A DNA stretch of 64,000 nt, taken from the NCBI GenBank assembly GCA_000827265.1, contig KN834749.1, positions 2,908,653 to 2,972,652 on the forward strand. The letters are read 5' to 3'. This DNA is from Collybiopsis luxurians FD-317 M1. Lineage: Eukaryota > Basidiomycota > Agaricomycetes > Agaricales > Omphalotaceae. This document shows positions 45,817 to 57,351 of this stretch, in pieces (position 1 is the first letter of the stretch; every line of letters starts with the position of its first letter). Under the pieces are notes generated by a model. That model was given only the letters and a program-made list of their open reading frames with translations. It was not told where the DNA came from and made no database searches. The translations under genes and the position numbers were made by a program.

Positions 45817-47162
45817 GTTGAGGTCGAAATCGTGTTCAGAATGGGGTTTCTGGGTCTTTTAAAGTCGTGAATAATAATCTTGGTCATAACGATTTGAATG
45901 ACATGTACAATACCACACCAATTTCTGTAAATCTTGAAGTTCATCCGTTCGGAAGCCTCTAGTGATCGGCTTTGGCCTTTCCGGCAAGTACGGCTCGGGT
46001 GGCAACAGTGCCGCTGTTTCGGTCGGCGAGCGGCAAACGAGGTTGTGAGCATGATCCGCAGCTTTGGCATTGTACTGCACCTCCCAGCATGCATTTCCCT
46101 TGTGTCTGATGTGATTAGCCACCATTCCGTGCAACAGGCAATTTGATTACTGTGAGGATTGGTAAGGAAACAACACATAAGGCTGAGCTGGTAGTATTTA
46201 CTGCCTCATTACCGGGACGTATGTGTAGTAACCGGGCCATCATCGATGAGCCCATACCTAAGAGGGATTGTTAAGTGCTAGATCGAGAGTAGATCACCGG
46301 AAAAACGAAACCCAATACAACCTGGTTCTGGTCTCCTGTCTCCCCAAATTCTGCATAGTTGCTGTGTAGAGGGGATTAAGCGGAAATCACTGGTTGAATA
46401 GTGCAGTGAGTACCGTAGGTAATGGAAAGTATTGATCAATGGAACACGCACTCCTATGCCGGCTGGACTTCGTAAGGATAGCCCGGCGGCTAATGAACCT
46501 CTCTAATATGGGACTTGAAAACTGAATTGAAAAGTAAAAACGTACGGAATTCAAGGATAGGAACATTTTAGACATTGCATGTACCTTATGAATGACAGGT
46601 GTCGACGCCACTTAGTACACAATTGAGCTCGGTAGACCTAGTACCGATGCATGACTATGAGAACAGGATGGTGAAGGTCGTGAATTTGAACGATTGAAGG
46701 GTTAGGGCCTTGCGCGTCCTGCACCAGAAAGAAGATGAACTCCTGCTGATTCTGAGCCTCTATTTGCTTCCGGTTTTGGCTTGAACTTGGCTATGAATGT
46801 AGAATGCTATGAAAATAAGAGTTTCGAACCGCCAGTGGTTTGATCTCGGGAACGTTGCTTGACCGACTGTAGTCAGACCACGCAACATTGCATTGAACGT
46901 ACACCTTCATACCATTGGTTGCTGAATTCTCTGATGTACTTACCTTCCTACCTACCCAATCGTCTTTGAGTGTGCTGTTGGTGGTACGCGACGCGACGCG
47001 AGAGTCACGGGTCATTTTCCCAGACGACCGGCTTGTACCTGGCCGAGGTCCTTCCACATTAGATGCTGTCAATCTCATGTCGTCCTTGGCCTTTATATAT
47101 AGTGGATCTGATATTCTTCTGCGCAGCTGCATGAGCGGTAGATGTCTTGCTGACAGTCCACA
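45817..47162. other. Intergenic region, no gene recognised
   Basis: ORFs on both strands near 45860-46180 and 46790-47130 have no family signal or splice continuity. Right end is the promoter side of the ABC transporter. Confidence 0.5.
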
Positions 47163-50100
47163 ATGTCTTTCTGGCTGCAGTATAAGGCTTTATTCTGGAA
47201 GAACTGGATAGTTCTGTCCAAGCATTCATTCGTGCGTCCAAGTCCACTTTTTTGCCAATTTTATTTTACTAATACATCGAATGAACAGCTTACTATAATC
47301 AGAAGTTTTGTTCTGCCAGTTGCTTATGGGATATTTCTTGCTGTTGCACAATTATTCCTTATAAAACCAAATAATGTAGGCTTTTACAGCCTGTGTTTCA
47401 CCACCTGCGCTCATTATTTCCTCAGTATGGCATTGGTAATCCAGTTCCAATTTACCAACTTCAAAGTGTATTCGATGGATCAACGACTTTGGTTTGGGCC
47501 GATGGAACCAGCAATGCATCTCTCGCACCAACGGATATAATGTCCCACATAACCAGTAATTTCAACCAAGCACAACGAAGTGCCATTCGAAAAGTCGACA
47601 GTCCCAGTGCCATTCCGTCAGAATGTCCGCAAAATTTCAATCTATTTTCGGAATGTTTTGCTGCAATTGCATTCTACGACATACCGTCTCCTGGAACGGG
47701 GCCGATAAACTATACTATTCAGGCAGATGGGGGATTGTTCCACATTGATGTGGTCAAACATACGAGCGATTTTGAAGAGAGGATTCTTCCTTTGCAGTGG
47801 GCTGTAGATCAGGTGCGCATGTTCTCGAGGTTTCTTTGATCTTTTAGGAAATTCACGCGTCTACTCCTACTAGGCTATTGTGGAACTCCAGACCGGCGTT
47901 CAACTTCCTACGCCATTGGAGTGGCCTTTCACTCAAGAGACAAACCAACAGCAAAGCACCGATATACGACTGAGCTATATACGCGGCCTCAGAACGCTAC
48001 TGGTGCTGGCTCTGTAAGTCGTTACTATTTTTAATCCTTCGTCGACTAATCCGTACCTTAGATTCATTTGTTACATTGGCATAGCCTATCAACTTCCCGG
48101 AGCAGTGACTGCTGAACGAGCCAGCCTTGTTACCTCGCATATGAAAGCTATGGGAATGCTGGACTCGGCCAAGATCCTATCATGGTATTCCAGCATCGTC
48201 GTGATCTATCTCCCAGCATGGACTATCGTTTCCGTCATCTGGCATTTCCGCATCTTCACCATGACATCCGGCGGCTTGATCTTCATTGTCCATCTTCTCC
48301 TCGGATTGATCTTTGCGAGCTGGTCTTTCTTCGTCGCAGCTCCGTTTGGAAAAAGTCCTCAGTTGGCCGCTGTTGCCTCGACCTTCCTTTCCATTGTGTT
48401 CGCTATCTTGGCTTTGGTCTTTACTCGTGCGAGTACAGGTGCAGCGTTCATTTTCTCCATCATTTTCCCTCCCGGATGGTACATCTTTGCGATCAGGGCG
48501 ATATGTGGCTGGGAGAATCATCTGCTTGCTACAGATATTCTGAAGGGCGATCCGGATTCAGGGTTGACGATGTTACCTCTATTGATCGCTGCCATAGTAC
48601 GTGTGTTTTTGCTTTTGACCCGTCGGCCTGTTTACTGACGCGATATTCAACCTCAAGATCGACGTTTTTCTGTGGCCCTATCTCGCTGTTTTACTCGAGA
48701 ATAGGCTCTACGATGCGCGGAATCCTCCCTCTGCGTCTACCAAACGTCGTAAACCTATGTTCTCGTGGCTGAGAAGAAGACAGAGTCCAGCGGATGTTGA
48801 GCCTACCGCGAACATCCCATCAGACATCGCCATCTCCATATCGAATCTCAACAAAACTTTCAGCACCTCCATCTTTCGATCGAAGAAGGGCCTCGTTACA
48901 GCCGTTGAGGACCTATCACTCGATGTTCCAAAGTATGGTATTTTTGTGCTCCTCGGGTCGAATGGGTATGTAATGATTTTCCTTTTCGAGCTTCGTTTTA
49001 ACATCATGTTCTTGTCCCTATTTTTATAGTGCTGGAAAATCCACGACTCTTTCCGTCCTTGCAGGGTTGACGGGTCGTACGTCTGGTTCTGTCCGGTACA
49101 ACACCGAAGATGGAACGGGAACTGACAGGCCCCCGCCGGGTACGATGGGGATTGTGCCACAGAAGAATGTGCTGTTCCCAGAGCTTACTTGTTATCAGAC
49201 ATTGAGAGTGTGAGTGAGCCGGGCTTCTCTTTTTTGATTTTAAATTTTTCTCATGTCGGCGTTCTGATACCCGTCTGTCTATCATTGTCTTTCTTATGCG
49301 TATAGTTGGAAAGCGATCAAACACTCAAAGTATTCTGACAACGATGAGGATATCGAGCAGCTGCTTAGGGATTGTGATCTTGGTTCCAAGATTCATTCGA
49401 ATGCGAATACGCTTTCGGGTGGGCAGAAGAGGAAGTTGCAGTTGGCTATTGGTGAGTTTCTGTTTGTGCTTTGGTTGAGTTATTACGAGTGATGTTGATG
49501 CGCTGTATCTCTAGGACTTGTTGGAGGATCAAATAGTATGTCTTCATTTGTTGATTGATGCGTCAGTAGCTGATGTTCTTACCTTTGAAGTTGTACTTGT
49601 CGACGAGGTATTTCATTCGTTTTTGACCCCGGTACCTTGTTTTGACCTCTGTGTTTCTAGTGTACCTCTGGTGTTGATCCTTTATCAAGACGCGCCCTAT
49701 GGCGAACTCTTACTTCTTTTAGGGAAACTCGTACCATTGTTTTCACAACTCACTTTTTGGACGAAGCGGATCTTCTCGGCGATCACATAGCTATTCTCGC
49801 CGCTCCTGGAAGACTTGCTGCCCATGGATCCCCCGTCGCTTTGAAGCACGATCTTGGGGAGGGGTATTCTATCCAAGTCACATTTGACGATGTTCCGGCA
49901 TTATCAGAGAAGGATTCTGTCGCTACCGGATTGGGAAAATCGGGAGAGTTGCTTCAGGAAGTACGGAAACATGCCGAACATGCCTCCCTTTCAGTGACGT
50001 CTCCTCGACAAGTTTCGTACCATCTAAAGTCCAAGAGTCCTGCTGTGGTCGAGAGTGTACTGGAGATGTTAGATGAGAAGAAAGGTGCCTTTCGGATAGC

Positions 50101-53075
50101 ATCCTATGATGTCCTTGGGACGACGATCGAGGATATCTTCCTCGACTTGATGCAGAAGGACGAGCACAATAAGGATAAAGAAAGGGTATCCGAAGAGAGC
50201 GAAAATAGGGAAAATTCGTTGGAGTCGGATACGGGGTCTGTTCAGCCGGATTCGTTCACGGAACCGTTGAAGCTCACCACTGGTCGCACTATCTCTCCGC
50301 TCCATCAAGCCTGGACGATCTTTTATAAAAGGGCTTTGATCGCTCGACGAAGTTGGTTAACACCCGCTTTGGCGGTCCTAGTCGCCGTAGCGGCTTCCAC
50401 AATCCCTCTCGTCTTCGTCCGCGGAAGAGCACCGTCGTGTGTGAAAACGTTTGCCAACTCGACTTCTGTATCTTTATACCTCCCCGCCTCGCCGATTGAT
50501 TCCTTTTCTCTATCCGAATCTTCCCGGGTTTTGCAGTTCCCTCCTGATATCGCGTCTACCCTGGGGAACAGCACGGTCATCTTCCGTATTAGGGATGTTC
50601 CCGATAACGCTACTTTTGTCAGTGATATTCGGGACAATTTTAGGAATTTGTCGTTGGGTGGTATTTCGCTCGATCTGGACTCGGGGCAGGCTCTGGTTGC
50701 TTGGGAAGGGACTCCGCCTGGGCTTACGGGGCCTGCGATGTTGAATTTGGCAACGAATATCTTGTATAATCGGGCGCTGAATACGTCAGGTCGGGGAGGA
50801 GCTGATCCAACTTTGATCCTTGCGAGTTATGAGGCGTTTCCTCCTGTTGCGGCTGGGACATTGTTTGCTCTCAAGTGGGTGGCGTTTTTCGGAGCTGCGA
50901 TGGTATGTAGATCGTGTGTGATTGATTTGAAGTGATTAGTGTATACTGATGGACTATCTGCAGGCGGTTTATCCAGCTTTCTTTGCTATCTATGTCTCCA
51001 AAGAGCGGCGGTCGGGTGTGCAGGCGATGCAGTTTTCGAATGGGTTGTCCAATACTTTTGGGCTTTGGTTAGGGCATCTCATGTTTGACTGGATGTTCTC
51101 GATCGTTTCTGCGACCATTAGTATTATCATTTTCGCCGCTGTTTCTAATCAGTTCCATGGGTTGGGGTTATTCGTGAGTTTTCTTCTGACTCTGTTTAAT
51201 GCTGAATGGATTGCTGATGCTTTTTTAAATTATTAGTGGGTGGTCCTTGTGTTATATGGAATTGCTAGTACCTTGTTTGCATATTGCATGTCTTTGGTAG
51301 TGTCTACCCCCTTGGCAGCTTTCGCTGCGGTGGCAGGGTATCAAGTGATAATGTTTGTTGTATGTCATCTTTTGCTGCAATTTTTTATTTGGTTTGCTGA
51401 CATACGTTCAAAGCTATATACCGCAGGGTACCTTCTCACCCTGACCTACGCCAAAACATCGAGTGCAAATGGCATTATCACTATTATACATTTCACTCTG
51501 TCAGTGCTATCGCCCGTTGCTAGTACTGTGAGTAGGGTTTCTTATGTTGTCATTTCTCGTTTCGTACTCAACCTGTGCGCCATAGCTTCGAGCTGCGTTT
51601 GTGTCTGTCAACCTATTCTCCCTATTATGTCTCGGGGATACGTTCACTACTTCACAAATAGGCGACATTTTGCGTTTCGGAGGACCGATATTGTATCTGA
51701 TCGTCTATTGCTTTGTTCTCATGACGATCTTGGTCCTATACGATACTTCTGGCTCTCTTCGACACGCCCGAGGCTGGTTCAAACGGTCAAGTAAACCCGG
51801 ATTTGAGCCTTCCACCGGGGAAGATGTGTTGAAGGAAGCTAATGAAGCGTCAGCGTCCGATGATCTACTGAGAGTGTTGAATGTCTCCAAGACATTCGAT
51901 AACAACAAGGTGGTGGATAATGTCAGCCTTGCTGTGTCGCAGGACACGATATTTGCGCTGTTGGGTCCGAATGGTGCAGGGAAGACAACTACCTTTAACA
52001 TGATCCGTGAGTCTACTGCTCCATACCATCGGGATGTAGAAAGTAATTGGTGTATTTAGGTGGTGATACCGTTCCCGACAGCGGAGACATTTTCATTGCC
52101 GGGACTAGCGTTATTCGTCGTCCCAAGAAAGCACGGTTTTCACTTGGCGTTTGTCCCCAGTTTACGGCGATCGATTCTCAAATGACTGTGCGCGAGCACC
52201 TGCTTATTTATGGACAGCTCAAGGGAGTTCCTAAAGGGCCGGTGCTGGACAACGATATCGTCCTGTTACTCAAAGCGACTGGATTAGCAATATACGCCGA
52301 TCGTCTGGCGAGTAAATTGTCCGGCGGGAATCAGAGAAAGCTTTCTTTAGCCATCGCTTTAATAGGTGTGTCTCTGTGTTTATCGTCGCTCTGAATGAGT
52401 ACTAAAGATGAGACGTTGTGAAGGGAATCCTGCTGTCGTTCTCATTGACGAATTCTCTACTGGAATCGATGCTAAAATGAAGCGTGAAATGTGGAAAACT
52501 TTGAGGAATGTTGCAGTTGGGAAGTCCGTTATCATTACGACTCGTATGTGTTCTTTCAATTGGATGAGATGTCACTATACTGATATATTGCCGTCCTGAA
52601 GACTCTATGGAAGAGGCCGCAGCGCTCGCGACCAAAGTTGGAATACTGGCACAGCGCATGCTAGGTATGTCATTGTGTACTTCCCTGTATCTGCCCATCT
52701 ATTGACATCATTCTAGCTGTCGGAACTACCACATCTCTTTCTTCCCGGTACGCGACCTACGAAGTCCACTTCTCCACTCGATCCCGGGACGAAGTAGAAA
52801 GATCCCAAGTTTTAATGTCCAAAATCCCCGGAGCTCGTTTAGCGGATGATGTTGCCACGAGATTCGAAGTTCCGATTCAGACAGCAGAAAGTGGCTCGGG
52901 GACTTCGCTGTCGCAGCTGTTCCGCCTGCTTTCGAGCAGTGGAGATTTCACCGAGCATACGGTTGAGAAGGCCAGTTTGGAGAGTGTGTTTTTGAAGGTG
53001 ATTAGGGAGAATAAGGTGCTGGAGGAGGATACGCAGACACGGAGACGGAGACGCTGGTGGCAGCTACGGAGGTGA
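47163..53075 (+). CDS. ABCA-type ABC transporter, full-size (TMD-NBD-TMD-NBD)
   Basis: ABCA family exporters usually move lipids or lipid-like compounds. The N-terminus [20 protein letters not shown] is the classical ABCA start before TM1. A large extracellular loop follows (to about 47870), then a helix bundle ([18 protein letters not shown] to 48,600). NBD1: [18 protein letters not shown], split by an intron at about 48965-49029; signature [14 protein letters not shown]; Walker B VVLVDE then [15 protein letters not shown]-loop [17 protein letters not shown]2 spans 50310-51760, starting [23 protein letters not shown]2: [68 protein letters not shown], across an intron. It ends with a basic tail ([11 protein letters not shown]). 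Both ATP sites look complete, apart from Cys for Pro after the first DE. Many 45-60 bp introns. Substrate unknown. Confidence 0.92.
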
Positions 53076-53865
53076 TTTAGTTTTATATACTTCTTTTTAT
53101 ATTTATTCGCTTTGAGGTTTGCTTTCTTGGCTTTTGTGCGTGGATGGATATTCTTGTACCTTTAACGGCGTACCGCTACCGGATTTATGTGCTTCATGTA
53201 CTCCGCCTCAGTAGAAACAATTTAGACATTAATAGCGGTCAAAAGCTCAATCCAGTTTGGAAATTTTTCAAGGCGGAAAAAAATGCATACGGATAGCAAA
53301 GGCGGGACGGCGGTTAATCAAGCGCTGGGCGTGTTGGCGGTGTGACGGCGTTCAACTCTAACTCCTTCCTGACCTCATCTTGCCTCCATTTTTTTTTCTC
53401 CAGCCTTTTTCGCGGTTCTAGACTCAGGTGACGACCAAATGCAAAAGTCTTGGCTGAAATGGCTTGAAATTGGCCCGACGTGGGGTTTGAGTCGACACCG
53501 ATAGGTATGGCTACGGTTTCCGTCGATCTACAGTATCTGCGTCCGTGTCGTCTGCGTACCACGATCTAGAGCGACGGACGTATTTTACTCTTCTTGAGCC
53601 TCAAGCTCCTTCGCGAAGCCTCAGGGAATTTGCGCTCGAGCCTATCGCGTTACCTCAACTTTTGCTTTGGCAACGCTCAAACGCCTGATTTCTCTTTCCA
53701 AACGCTCCGCAACTGTGGATGTCACCGGAACTACGTTTCAAGAACAAGTTCTATAAAAGATGGGTCATTCCAACATAATCCTTCAGACCCATCGTCCCTT
53801 CCATCACCACCGCCCTTCATTCTAGACCTTCCCTCAACCACACTCTTTTATTCCTTTGAATCAAT
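53076..53865. other. Intergenic region with the promoter of the small secreted protein
   Basis: No gene seen. The right part has a strong TATA box and a pyrimidine-rich initiator (CCCTTCCATCACCACC), typical of a highly expressed fungal gene. Confidence 0.5.
53752..53759 (+). promoter_or_regulatory. TATA box of the small secreted protein gene
   Basis: TATAAAAG, 107 bp upstream of the ATG at 53866, followed by a CT-rich stretch. This is the clearest core promoter in the window. Confidence 0.65.
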
Positions 53866-54519
53866 ATGAAATTCTTTGGCTCATTATCCGTCTTTGCTTA
53901 TGCTGCCGTCGTTTTATCGGTAAGTATTCAATCTCTGTTCAGGATGTTAGGTATCAGTCATACTTAACATTATTACCAGGCGCCTGTCCCGCAGGACATC
54001 TCCGCCTCGGTGGACAAAGTTCCTGCTCTCGTTTCCAGCGTCCTTAATGCCGGCGTTGAGGCTTCTGGAATGTTAAGCGGAATGGTTTCCGGTAATGCCA
54101 ACGCCGGTGCTGGTGCAAACGCTGGGGCAACTGTTAAACGTGATGCCTCTGGCATCGACGCCTCTGGTATCATCACCAGTGCTCTCAATGCAGGCGTCGA
54201 GGCTTCTGCTTTGCTTGGTGCAAAGGCTTCTGGTGGTGCCAGTGCCAGCGCTAGGGGACTGGACAGTCTCTTGGGCGGCAGCGATAGTCCTCTTAGCGAG
54301 ATTACCGGCGACGACAGCAAAAGCAACAGCCCTCTCAGCGAAATCACAAAGATTTTCCCAATCCGGAACAGTCTCGACAGTCTCCTCGGCGGTAGCGATA
54401 GCCCCCTCAGCGAAATCACAAAGATTCTCCCCATTCGTGCCGATGGTCTGGACAGCCTACTCGGTGACGACGCTAGCCCCCTCAGCGAAATTACCAAGAT
54501 TCTCCCCATCCGGGACTAA
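53866..54519 (+). CDS. Small secreted repeat protein, function unknown (197 aa)
   Basis: Exon 1 (53866-53919) encodes the signal peptide MKFFGSLSVFAYAAVVLS. A 60 bp intron follows, then exon 2 (53980-54519). The mature part has no cysteine and is Ser/Ala/Gly-rich. It contains two nested repeat types: S(V/A)LNAGVEAS(G/A)(M/L)L twice (about residues 38-48 and 85-97), and LDSLLGG.DSPLSEIT(K)I.PIR three to four times in the last 90 residues. A dibasic KR at residues 71-72 is a possible Kex2 site splitting the two halves. No known domain. The strong TATA box suggests high expression. It could be an effector-like or cell-wall protein; structural or peptide-precursor roles cannot be told apart from sequence. 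Confidence 0.85.
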
Positions 54520-54916
54520 AATATTCTCAAAGAATTGTCGTTCCTCTGTAAATTTTTCTGTCATTTTTTGTTTACACTTTCCACATCGCATCGTAACAAG
54601 TTTTCGATACCTTCGCTTTCCGAGGTCTGATACCGTTCTTCACTGTACATCCTTATGCATTTTTTTTCATCTTTAGGGTGCGAGACAAATTTCTTCTTTT
54701 CATGCATCATGATGTGTATGTTGCTGGCATAATACAAGGCATTCAATCTATCCATCTATTTTCTAGTCGTAACTCCGAATGAAGGAAAGATTTGATCAGT
54801 ATATCGGCTTGTTTTGACTCTACACAATGGCACGCCTGGGAGAGTCCATAGAAGTTACTTCTTGAAGTTCTTCGATTCCAAATCCGGACTTTAGATTTTT
54901 TTTTCTCTCAGCCACG
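54520..54916. other. Spacer, no gene
   Basis: 3' flank of the secreted protein gene, AT-rich, with a poly-T run near 54660. Nothing else seen. Confidence 0.5.
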
Positions 54917-55645
54917 ATGAGCGAGCTTTTCCCAAGCGAGCTCGTAAGTCGCATCCTCGAAAATTTTTCATCGAACGAAGTTACCTTGCGTAACTGTGTC
55001 TTGGTCGAAAAGGCATGGGGCTGCCTCGCGCAACGTATCATTTTCCGATCTCTCTCTCTCCGACCTCCAAGTGGAACCTCTAAAAACACATCCAATGCCT
55101 TTCTGAACGCTATGGAGCGTCTTTCTGGGACTAGAGACGGGTTCGCACATATCTTCCTATGTTCACAGTGTAGACCTGCTTTTCGGTGCTGAGGCAGACT
55201 TCTCGGAAGAAACCATCCAGTCGTCCATCGCCCAGGTCATTCGGAATCTTGATCAGGTGCAAAGCCTGAAGCTCGAAAACATCAACTGGGGTTCCCTTTC
55301 TGCCCTGTTGAGAGCTGCTTTTACTCAATTACTCAGTACTTCTTCGATGGAACAACTCCTACTTCGTGCAGTCACAGCCCCATAGCCTCATTCTTGAGCA
55401 GGGCGACAAATCTGAGAAACTCGGACCTTCAAAACTTGAATATTTCTACAGACGATATGCCTCAGAGTTAAATGCACTCTGACGATAATATTCCACTTCC
55501 TAAATCTATTACGTTGGATTCCCTATCGATTACCAATGATCCAGGAAGTGAAGGCGGTAATCGTACAGTCTCTGCTTGGTTCCGACAAAAGTCGTGCCCT
55601 TTCGATCTTCACCAGTTAAAGGTATACATGTTCAGTTGGAATCCA
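54917..55645 (+). pseudogene. Broken F-box-type gene, truncated on the right
   Basis: Starts like a typical agaricomycete F-box protein: MSELFPSELVSRILENFSS and LRNCVLVEKAWGCLAQRIIF. Near 55150 similarity changes frame (to ISSYVHSVDLLFGAEADF and IRNLDQVQSLKLENINWG). It changes again near 55380 (ASFLSRATNLRNSDLQNLN) and meets TAA at 55469-55471 before continuing SDDNIPLPKSITLDSLSI. It ends abruptly at KVYMFSW, where sequence copied from ASK1 begins. No introns were found that would remove these faults together. A real gene with unusual introns cannot be fully excluded. Confidence 0.7.
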
Positions 55646-55647
55646 AT

Positions 55648-57010
55648 CCGTCACCATCCTACTGCTCGTTCCGCTGAGATTATATTTGGATAACAAAGGA
55701 AGGGTGGATACGGTGCTCATGCTTGAGTCCGTGCCCATTTCTATTCCTATCCCAGTTCCCGGTTCCGGTCCAGCTCGTGTGCCTAGTAAAGTCCCACGAG
55801 CACCGTTGCCCCCTCCCTCCCCCCCTGCTCCCCCTCCTGTCCTTGCGTTACTTGTGTTGAGGTTGGCGTTGCTTTTGAAAGCCCCTGAACGAGCACGGAT
55901 TTCCGCTCCACTCCCCCTCTCCCATACCTAGCCTGCACATCTGCAACCATATCCCTCGAAATCCTCACCGTTGCCTTCTTCCCCACCATCTGCCCAAGCT
56001 TGAAGGACAATCTGATCGGGTGCGCGGGGGACATTAAGACGGGGGGTGACATTCCTGGAGGTAGACCGTCGAATGAGGAGTCTGCGTGTTCGTGTGCGTG
56101 TGCGTCTACGAAGGCGAAGGCGGAAGCTGAGGCTCCGGGGGCAAAAGGCTTTTTCCCTTGATGAGACAATGAGTCTTTGAAACATCTCAAGTGAACGGGA
56201 GTCGGAGTCGGAGTCGTTGTCGCTAAGAAGGATGAGGATGGGGTATCTCCAAGATCGACTATGCCGTTCCATTTGGAGGGGTTGGCACCGGATGGTAGGA
56301 AGAAGTTCATTTCTTTTAGAGGTGATGATGGGAAGAGGAAGAAGAAGGAGTAGGATAGGGTTGTCCTTTCCCTTTCGTAGGACTAGGACTAGGGGAGAAG
56401 CTGTTGGTAGTGGACCAGTAGATGTTTAGGTGGAGGTTACCAAGAGGGAACATTTGGGCTGGTCGCGGGCGAAGAGTTTTCGGCGGATGCAATGCTGTGA
56501 TTGTGCTCGCGTCCACGGCCTTCTGCTTCTTCGTCTATTACCCCAAGTTTGGGTGGGTCCGCGGAAGTAGATGCGGATGGAGATGAGGAGCTGCTAAGTG
56601 CAGCGGCAATTTGTTGAGAAGATTTCTTCTTCCTCGTTTACAGTCGCGTTACCATAGGCTTCGAATGTTGGGATACGAATTTGAGCCGCTTGTTCGTAGA
56701 AGGAAACCCAGAACTAATACAAGATAGGCATCAATACCAAAGAGAAACGCATTTCGTAGGCTCACCTTTGCAGCCTCTCGAACAGGCTCTGCTCCTTCCG
56801 CATAATCTTCGTAAACAGGATGTGATGCACTTTGGCAAATCTCCATCAATGTTCTGAGAGAGAAAAATCTCTGAGCTTTGTTTTGTATACACGACGGAAA
56901 TCTGACCTTACCTGTAATTTGAGCGTAATCAGCTGGTCAATCTGTTCGATTTGATCTTGGGGTGGTTTGTCGATGGATATTGGGTCTGGATTTGACTTCC
57001 ATCGTGGTGG
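55648..57010 (-). pseudogene. Degenerate partial copy of ASK1 (5' half)
   Basis: Matches 60648-62310 in the same orientation. Shared pieces include the GTCACCATCC(C/T)ACT left edge, NPSKWNG(I/L)VDL, SSFDGLPPGMSPPVLMSP, DMV(A/T)DVQ(A/S)RYG, EPVREAAK with the same intron, FWVSFYE(Q/R)AAQIRIPT, and the TGGGTCTGGATTTG right edge. It is about 300 bp shorter, with frameshifts in the DASH helix region (the equivalent of TRILPAVKR is out of frame) and a stop shortly after the Glu run. The C-terminal half of ASK1 is absent. It cannot make a working kinetochore subunit. Confidence 0.85.
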
Positions 57011-57351
57011 ATTCGCATAGTCCTACGCTAACCACCGCCGGTCTGCTGTCGCTCGATCACACGCCGTCAAAGATAGACGCAATCCTAGCCCGGGCCGGGT
57101 GTTCCCGAAGGCACGTGCATGAATGCTATGTCTTGCTTTGGAAGAACACATTCAAATTGCTGTCTCGAGGCTGCCAGTCGTGGCGGTGGTTCTCCTTCTG
57201 CTTCATCTTCGACACTCAGATCAGACATTATCGACTTTCTTGTGAAACCTATACCAACACAATAATATTGCTTTCGTACTCAGACTATAATTTCTTGGTC
57301 TGATTCTGGGCCACTGGTTTGTATATCTTGTTAAAATAGAATCATTCGAAT
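57011..57351. other. Spacer upstream of the NACHT gene
   Basis: 341 bp between the right edge of the ASK1 copy and the NACHT start. The right half is AT-rich. No gene or clear TATA box. Confidence 0.4.
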
